From positions 1 to 15,554 of the forward strand of contig MNVK01000132.1 in NCBI GenBank assembly GCA_001871685.1: 15,554 bases of DNA, written 5' to 3'. Position numbers and translations under genes: made by a program. This document shows, in pieces, positions 12,783-15,554 of this stretch. The DNA comes from Nitrospirae bacterium CG1_02_44_142. Its GTDB lineage: Bacteria > Nitrospirota > Thermodesulfovibrionia > Thermodesulfovibrionales > UBA1546. Each line of letters opens with the position of its first letter. Within the stretch, counting starts at the first letter, position 1. Under the pieces are notes generated by a model that was given only the letters and a program-made list of their open reading frames with translations, made no database searches and was not told where the DNA came from.

Positions 12783-12817
12783 TTAGCTGTTAGCTGTTAG
12801 CTGTTAGCTTATAGCTA
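12783..12817. repeat. 7-bp tandem repeat (TTAGCTG) upstream of the 84-residue gene
   Basis: Three perfect TTAGCTG units (12783-12803) are followed by TTAGCTT and ATAGCTA. The array ends four bases from the AGGAGG of the 84-residue gene, in the 60-base gap after the ferritin-like gene. Copy-number change would alter promoter or leader spacing by 7 bases per unit. Confidence 0.85.
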
Positions 12818-12828
12818 CCGTACTAAAA

Positions 12829-13317
12829 TCATCCTTCAACAATGCTGTGCTCTTCCCACATAAACCAGTTCCCGGTGTCGGAAAGGAAAGAATAGGAATT
12901 TGCAAAGATACTGTAATGCTGCTTTTCCTCTTTTATCAGCCTGTCAAAAAGCGCCTTTTCTTTTTCGGTCTTTGCCTCTGACAGCGCTTTCCTGTAAAAC
13001 TCAATCCCTTCCTTTTCCATCTGCGATGCTATCTTGAAAGCCTCAAGTTCGTTCTGCGACGCCTCTACTTTTTTCATCATCTCATTCTTCATTGATTCAA
13101 AAACAGTTTTTATATTCTTCATCGGGCTGACATCGCCGGCCTTGACGTCAAGTCCCTTGAATATCTGCGTAAGCATATTAAGATGCCTTTTTTCATCTTC
13201 TCTTATGGTCATAAACATTTTTTTGCCGACAGAATTTTTTGTCTTATCCGCCGCCTCCTTATAGAATTTTATTGCGTCTGTCTCCATCTTGATAGCAATC
13301 TCAATTGCATTTGTCAT
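12829..13317 (-). CDS. Ferritin-like diiron (rubrerythrin-type) protein
   Basis: A 162-residue four-helix protein with duplicated diiron motifs. The first pair has E12 in KMETDAIKFY and E42/H45 in EDEKRH; the second has E101 in MEKEGIEFY and E131/H134 in KEEKQH. This is the rubrerythrin/erythrin pattern without the C-terminal rubredoxin domain, and the tail ends TGNWFMWEEHSIVEG, as in other short rubrerythrin-like proteins. Such proteins reduce peroxide or handle iron in anaerobes exposed to oxygen. The ATG 13317 follows GGAGGCGGGG. A second ferritin-like gene and a nitroreductase lie upstream on the same strand, separated by a repeat-rich gap. Confidence 0.9.
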   Translation of the reverse strand: MTNAIEIAIKMETDAIKFYKEAADKTKNSVGKKMFMTIREDEKRHLNMLTQIFKGLDVKAGDVSPMKNIKTVFESMKNEMMKKVEASQNELEAFKIASQMEKEGIEFYRKALSEAKTEKEKALFDRLIKEEKQHYSIFANSYSFLSDTGNWFMWEEHSIVEG

Positions 13318-13356
13318 CCCCGCCTCCTTCTATGTCTTTTTATGCTCACCTGAAAA

Positions 13357-13514
13357 GTTGGAAGGATATAGTATTTGAGCGGTTTTATTTTGCCGATATT
13401 CCGACAACCCCCTGAGTCCCCCTTTGTTAAGGGGGAATTAAGGGGGTTGTGAGGCAAAATTCCTCGGAGGGCGATAGCCCGAGAATGAGCGAGAATATTA
13501 TATCCTTCTACAAC
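13357..13514. repeat. Nested palindromic structure in the gap between the two ferritin-like genes
   Basis: This 158-base block fills most of the 205-base gap at 13318-13522. The outer arms are GTTGGAAGGATATAGTATTT (13357-13376) and, inverted, AATATTATATCCTTCTACAAC (13494-13514). Inside, ATTTTGCC (13387-13394) pairs with GGCAAAAT (13453-13460), and the family-1 element sits at the core. Another hairpin, CTCGGAGGGCGATAGCCCGAG, is at 13463-13483. It looks like one element inserted in another. The open frame that crosses it is not a convincing gene. Confidence 0.75.
13405..13450. repeat. Family-1 palindromic element, copy d (intergenic)
   Basis: CAACCCCCTGAGTCCCCCTT, a short GTTAA loop, then GGGGGAATTAAGGGGGTTG form a strong hairpin at the centre of the nested palindrome. 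In the minus-strand frame equivalent to the coding copies it would read NPLNSPLTKGDSGG, so the frame stays open here too although no gene is present. Confidence 0.85.
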
Positions 13515-13522
13515 TGCCATAT

Positions 13523-14017
13523 CTATGATGTCTCACCAAGTTTTTGCCTTATCTTTTTCAGATATTCAATATGCTTTGTTTCCTGTTCCGACATTTCCTG
13601 AAATACAACCCTTGCGTTAGTATCAACCGCGCTCTTTGCAAGCCTGCTGTAAAGGCTGTATGCCTTGCCCTCAATCTCCAGCGCTAATATCAAAGCTCCC
13701 ATGTCATCCACAAACCCATGCTTCTCAAGTTTTGCCTCAAGGTCTTTTACCGGGATACCAGCCTCGGTATAATGTGCCTCAGTTTTTTCAGCAAACCTCT
13801 CAAAACCGATAATGTCTCTGTCTTCTTGAATTGATTGATACAGGTATCCGATGAAATTCATATGCTTATGTTCCCATTGAGAAAGTTCTCCAAACATTTT
13901 TCCGGCGTCCTGGTTTAGCGCCTTTGCAGCAGCATGGGAGTAGAAATCCATTGTGCCCTTTTCCATAAGGTACGCCTCAATAAGCGACAGTATCAGGTCT
14001 TCTTTCCCTGTTAACAT
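13523..14017 (-). CDS. Second ferritin-like diiron protein
   Basis: A 164-residue helical protein with two diiron half-sites: E19 in YLMEKGTMDFY with E49/H52 in WEHKHM, and E114/E116 in LALEIEGKAYSLY with E146/H149 in EQETKHIEYLK. The spacing matches rubrerythrin-like ferritins without rubredoxin. It is distinct from its neighbour at 12829, with an extra segment of about 20 residues between the two halves. An iron-storage or peroxide-scavenging role in the cytoplasm is likely. It lies 20 bases after the nitroreductase stop, so the two are probably co-transcribed. Confidence 0.88.
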   Translation of the reverse strand: MLTGKEDLILSLIEAYLMEKGTMDFYSHAAAKALNQDAGKMFGELSQWEHKHMNFIGYLYQSIQEDRDIIGFERFAEKTEAHYTEAGIPVKDLEAKLEKHGFVDDMGALILALEIEGKAYSLYSRLAKSAVDTNARVVFQEMSEQETKHIEYLKKIRQKLGETS

Positions 14018-14037
14018 TATCAGTTTCCTTAGGAATA

Positions 14038-14661
14038 TTATTCAAATTTTACAAATTCATTGAGGTTTCTTCTAAAGGCACGAGGAAGAAGTGTTACCCC
14101 TGATTTTAGATAACCGACCGCTATCAGCATCGGTATGACCTTATCAGCCGGAATATTGAATTCTTTTTTGATACACTCCTCGTCAAAACCATCCATGGGA
14201 TGAGTTTCAAGCCCAAGTCCCTTCGCCGATATCATTATGTTCATTGCAAACAGAGAGGTATTCTTCACTGCAAATATCTTTCTCTTAAGGCTGTCTTCCG
14301 GCCCGTAGAGATTCTGTGCCATACCTTTATAAGTTTCCCGCATTTCCGGCTTCATATATCCCAATTCCTGCCAGCTGTTGAGCATCCTGTCTATATTTTC
14401 TTCCACACCCTTTGGGTCGGCAATCATAATCAGCACGGCTGAGGCCTCTTCTGCCTTGGGTTGGTTAAAGGCGCACTGCCTTAAAACCTTTTTCCCTTCA
14501 GGATTCCTAACAGCTATCACTCTCCACGGTTGAAGATTAAAGGAAGACGGCGACAGATTTGCTATCGCAAGCAGCTCTTTGATTTGGTCGTCAGAAATCT
14601 CCCTGCCCGGTTCAAAGAAATTAATTGAACGTCTTTCTTTAATTGCCTGAATTACGTCCAT
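14038..14661 (-). CDS. Nitroreductase-family FMN oxidoreductase
   Basis: A 207-residue flavoprotein. I chose ATG 14661, which has AGGAGGG upstream; an in-frame ATG at 14688 would place that site inside the gene. MDVIQAIKERRSINFFEPG holds the R-R-S phosphate-binding motif (residues 10-12), and LSPSSFNLQPWRVIAV is the second FMN contact. NTSLFAMNIMISAKGLGLET and IPMLIAVGYLKSG are the remaining family landmarks. These dimeric enzymes use NAD(P)H to reduce nitro compounds, quinones or flavin; the physiological substrate here is unknown. It heads the run that continues with two ferritin-like genes. Confidence 0.92.
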   Translation of the reverse strand: MDVIQAIKERRSINFFEPGREISDDQIKELLAIANLSPSSFNLQPWRVIAVRNPEGKKVLRQCAFNQPKAEEASAVLIMIADPKGVEENIDRMLNSWQELGYMKPEMRETYKGMAQNLYGPEDSLKRKIFAVKNTSLFAMNIMISAKGLGLETHPMDGFDEECIKKEFNIPADKVIPMLIAVGYLKSGVTLLPRAFRRNLNEFVKFE

Positions 14662-14766
14662 ATTCAGCCCTCCTGATTTATTATGCACAGAACCAGCCTC
14701 GCATATCCAAATAACAACAGGCTCTGTTAATTACAAGCTTAACATATCCGATATTAATGTCAATAC

Positions 14767-14783
14767 CCCCGAGCCGCTCGGGG
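14767..14783. repeat. Short hairpin CCCCGAG-ccg-CTCGGGG in the divergent intergenic region
   Basis: A perfect 7-bp stem with a 3-base loop, six bases upstream of the -35 of the Nudix promoter. No T-run follows on either strand, so it is not a terminator. The CCCGAG/CTCGGG core resembles the hairpin at 13463 and the arms at 11861, so it may be a repeat remnant or a protein-binding site. The rest of the gap 14662-14848 holds the Nudix promoter and a weak palindrome AACAGAGCCTGTT on the minus strand. Confidence 0.55.
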
Positions 14784-14789
14784 CAGCGC

Positions 14790-14818
14790 TTTACACCTGT
14801 CCCTATGAAAGTTATAAT
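14790..14818 (+). promoter_or_regulatory. Sigma-70-type promoter of the Nudix gene
   Basis: TTTACA (14790-14795), a 17-base spacer, then a perfect TATAAT (14813-14818). The start codon lies 30 bases downstream of the -10, leaving room for a short leader with GAGAGAGGG as the ribosome site. It is the best promoter match in the window. Confidence 0.75.
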
Positions 14819-14848
14819 ACTTAAAGCAGCGCATGAGAGAGGGAAAAA

Positions 14849-15373
14849 TTGTCTGATAACACCGAAGAATTATTAGAGGTAACTGATAAGAGCGGCAAAA
14901 CAATCGGCATTGCTCCAAGAGCTGAGATACATGGAAATCCCGCTCTAATCCACAGGGTTGTGCATGTGCTTGTATTCAACAAAAAAGGAGCGCTTTTCCT
15001 TCAAAAGCGTTCAGAAACCAAGGATGTAGCGCCCGGCAAATGGGATACGTCAGTTGGAGGGCATGTCAGCTCCGGAGAGAATCTGCTTGAGGCGGCAAAA
15101 AGGGAGATGGAAGAAGAACTCGGCATATCAGAATCCAGACTTGAGTTCCTTTATTCCTACATTCACACAAATCCTTATGAAACAGAGATTGTTCATACCT
15201 ATTCCTGCGTTTACGACGGCAAAATATCATTCAATAAAGAAGAAATTGATGAGGTTAGGCTTTGGGACTTCGGTGAGATAAAAAATCATCTCGGCAGGGA
15301 TATATTCAGCGACAATTTTGAACATGAAATAACGACTTATCTGAACAAACCCGGTCAATCGTTAAACCGGTAA
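14849..15373 (+). CDS. Nudix hydrolase, YfcD/IDI-like
   Basis: A 174-residue cytoplasmic Nudix protein. The Nudix box is complete: G71, E77, then R85-E86, E89-E90 and G92, in GGHVSSGENLLEAAK followed by REMEEELGI. The N-terminal segment EVTDKSGKTIGIAPRAEIHG and HRVVHVLVFNKKGALFLQKRS matches the YfcD/isopentenyl-diphosphate isomerase-like subgroup, which hydrolyses nucleoside or other diphosphates; the substrate is not predictable. The start is TTG 14849, supported by GAGAGAGGG upstream and a strong promoter. It is the only complete plus-strand gene. Its last codons and stop (LNR, TAA) lie in a family-2 repeat, and it converges on the queE gene. Confidence 0.9.
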   Translation: MSDNTEELLEVTDKSGKTIGIAPRAEIHGNPALIHRVVHVLVFNKKGALFLQKRSETKDVAPGKWDTSVGGHVSSGENLLEAAKREMEEELGISESRLEFLYSYIHTNPYETEIVHTYSCVYDGKISFNKEEIDEVRLWDFGEIKNHLGRDIFSDNFEHEITTYLNKPGQSLNR

Positions 15374-15418
15374 ATCGGAAAGACAAAAAAATCATCAGAA
15401 GCTATTCACCTATTCACC
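15353..15418. repeat. Family-2 element, copy 2
   Basis: The left arm has GGTCAATC and GGTAAATCGG. The right arm, on the minus strand, is two GGTGAATA units (15418-15403). It has the same order and orientation as the copy at 5639-5723, including GGTAAATCGGAAA. The stop codon of the Nudix gene (15371-15373) lies inside the left arm, and the element fills the gap before the end of queE. Confidence 0.72.
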
Positions 15419-15430
15419 TTTTTTCCTTTT

Positions 15431-15554
15431 TTATACGCCTCGCCTGTCACTTCCGTAAATATATTTGTGCATCTGAAGATTCAGCCTTACATCAAGCCTG
15501 TCCTCAAGCATCCACTTAACAAGCGATTCAGGCAGAAGAATGCCAAAGGCAGGA
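15431..15554 (-). CDS. queE: 7-carboxy-7-deazaguanine synthase QueE, C-terminal end
   Basis: Only the last 40 codons are in the window; the stop TAA is at 15431-15433. The peptide includes FGILLPESLVKWMLEDRLD followed by VRLNLQMHKYIYGSDRRGV. The ending R-x-x-x-Q-x-H-K-x-I-[WY] with a final G-V is the characteristic C-terminus of QueE, the radical SAM enzyme that forms the 7-deazapurine ring on the route to queuosine and preQ1. The CxxxCxxC cluster and the rest lie outside the window. The assignment rests on this short tail but is distinctive. Confidence 0.82.
   Translation of the reverse strand, partial: PAFGILLPESLVKWMLEDRLDVRLNLQMHKYIYGSDRRGV

Noticed and set aside
12783..12817. Possible CRISPR array
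   Set aside because: The units are 7 bases long with no spacers; no cas genes are present in the window.
380..13450. Insertion sequences or a transposase as the source of the palindromes
   Set aside because: No transposase gene is in the window and the elements are too short to be autonomous; a driver elsewhere in the genome remains possible.
13314..13520. A 68-codon open frame between the two ferritin-like genes
   Set aside because: It is composed almost entirely of the nested palindrome and family-1 element, has no ribosome site, and its sequence (including NSPLTKGDSGG) is repeat-derived.
14767..14783. Possible rho-independent terminator
   Set aside because: The stem is good but no T-run follows on either strand, and it sits upstream of divergent genes rather than after one.

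Overview
The window is a dense, almost entirely minus-strand stretch of a moderately AT-rich bacterial genome. It has about 20 genes and two that run off the edges. The repertoire (DsrE/TusA-like sulfur carriers, a YeeE-type thiosulfate channel, rubrerythrin-like proteins, NadA, MsrPQ, GT9/GT39 LPS-type glycosyltransferases) suggests an anaerobic or microaerophilic Gram-negative sulfur-cycle bacterium. Uncultured Nitrospirota (Thermodesulfovibrionia-like) or a deltaproteobacterial lineage would fit. This is inference; no rRNA or marker gene is present.

Layout, right to left in the direction of most transcription. (1) 15554-14849: the C-terminal end of queE (minus) converges on a plus-strand Nudix hydrolase that has a near-consensus sigma-70 promoter. 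(2) 14661-12514: a nitroreductase, two ferritin-like diiron proteins and a small unknown protein, probably a redox/oxidative-stress group. (3) 12449-11367: a GT9 heptosyltransferase. (4) 11299-10406: three small DsrE/DsrF/DsrH-like genes, the last only 56 codons. (5) 10393-8621: a GT39-type membrane glycosyltransferase. (6) 8557-7472: a YeeE/YedE thiosulfate-type channel with a good terminator behind it. (7) 7345-5711: a TusA-fold protein without the CPxP cysteine, and an FAD protoporphyrinogen-oxidase/UDP-galactopyranose-mutase-like enzyme. (8) 5618-1349: a B12-type radical SAM protein, a lytic transglycosylase, nadA, a wrecked msrP and an intact msrQ. (9) 1221-526: a DUF5678-like gene with a HicB/HicA toxin-antitoxin pair. 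(10) 450-1: the N-terminal part of an exported caspase-like (C14) protein.

The most striking feature is the load of small palindromic elements. One family (C-rich arm, short loop, G-rich arm, about 36-46 bp) lies inside three protein-coding genes and once between genes. All three genes read through it in the same element frame, giving a related peptide with a P-[LF]-x-[KR]-G core. This behaves like Rickettsia palindromic elements. A second family is built from inverted 8-bp repeats and supplies the stop codons of two unrelated genes. A third, with 11-bp perfect arms, sits in frame inside the heptosyltransferase.

The other strong observation is a precise internal deletion in msrP. The Tat-signal N-terminus is joined, one base out of frame, to the native C-terminal tail, and the molybdopterin domain is gone while msrQ is intact.
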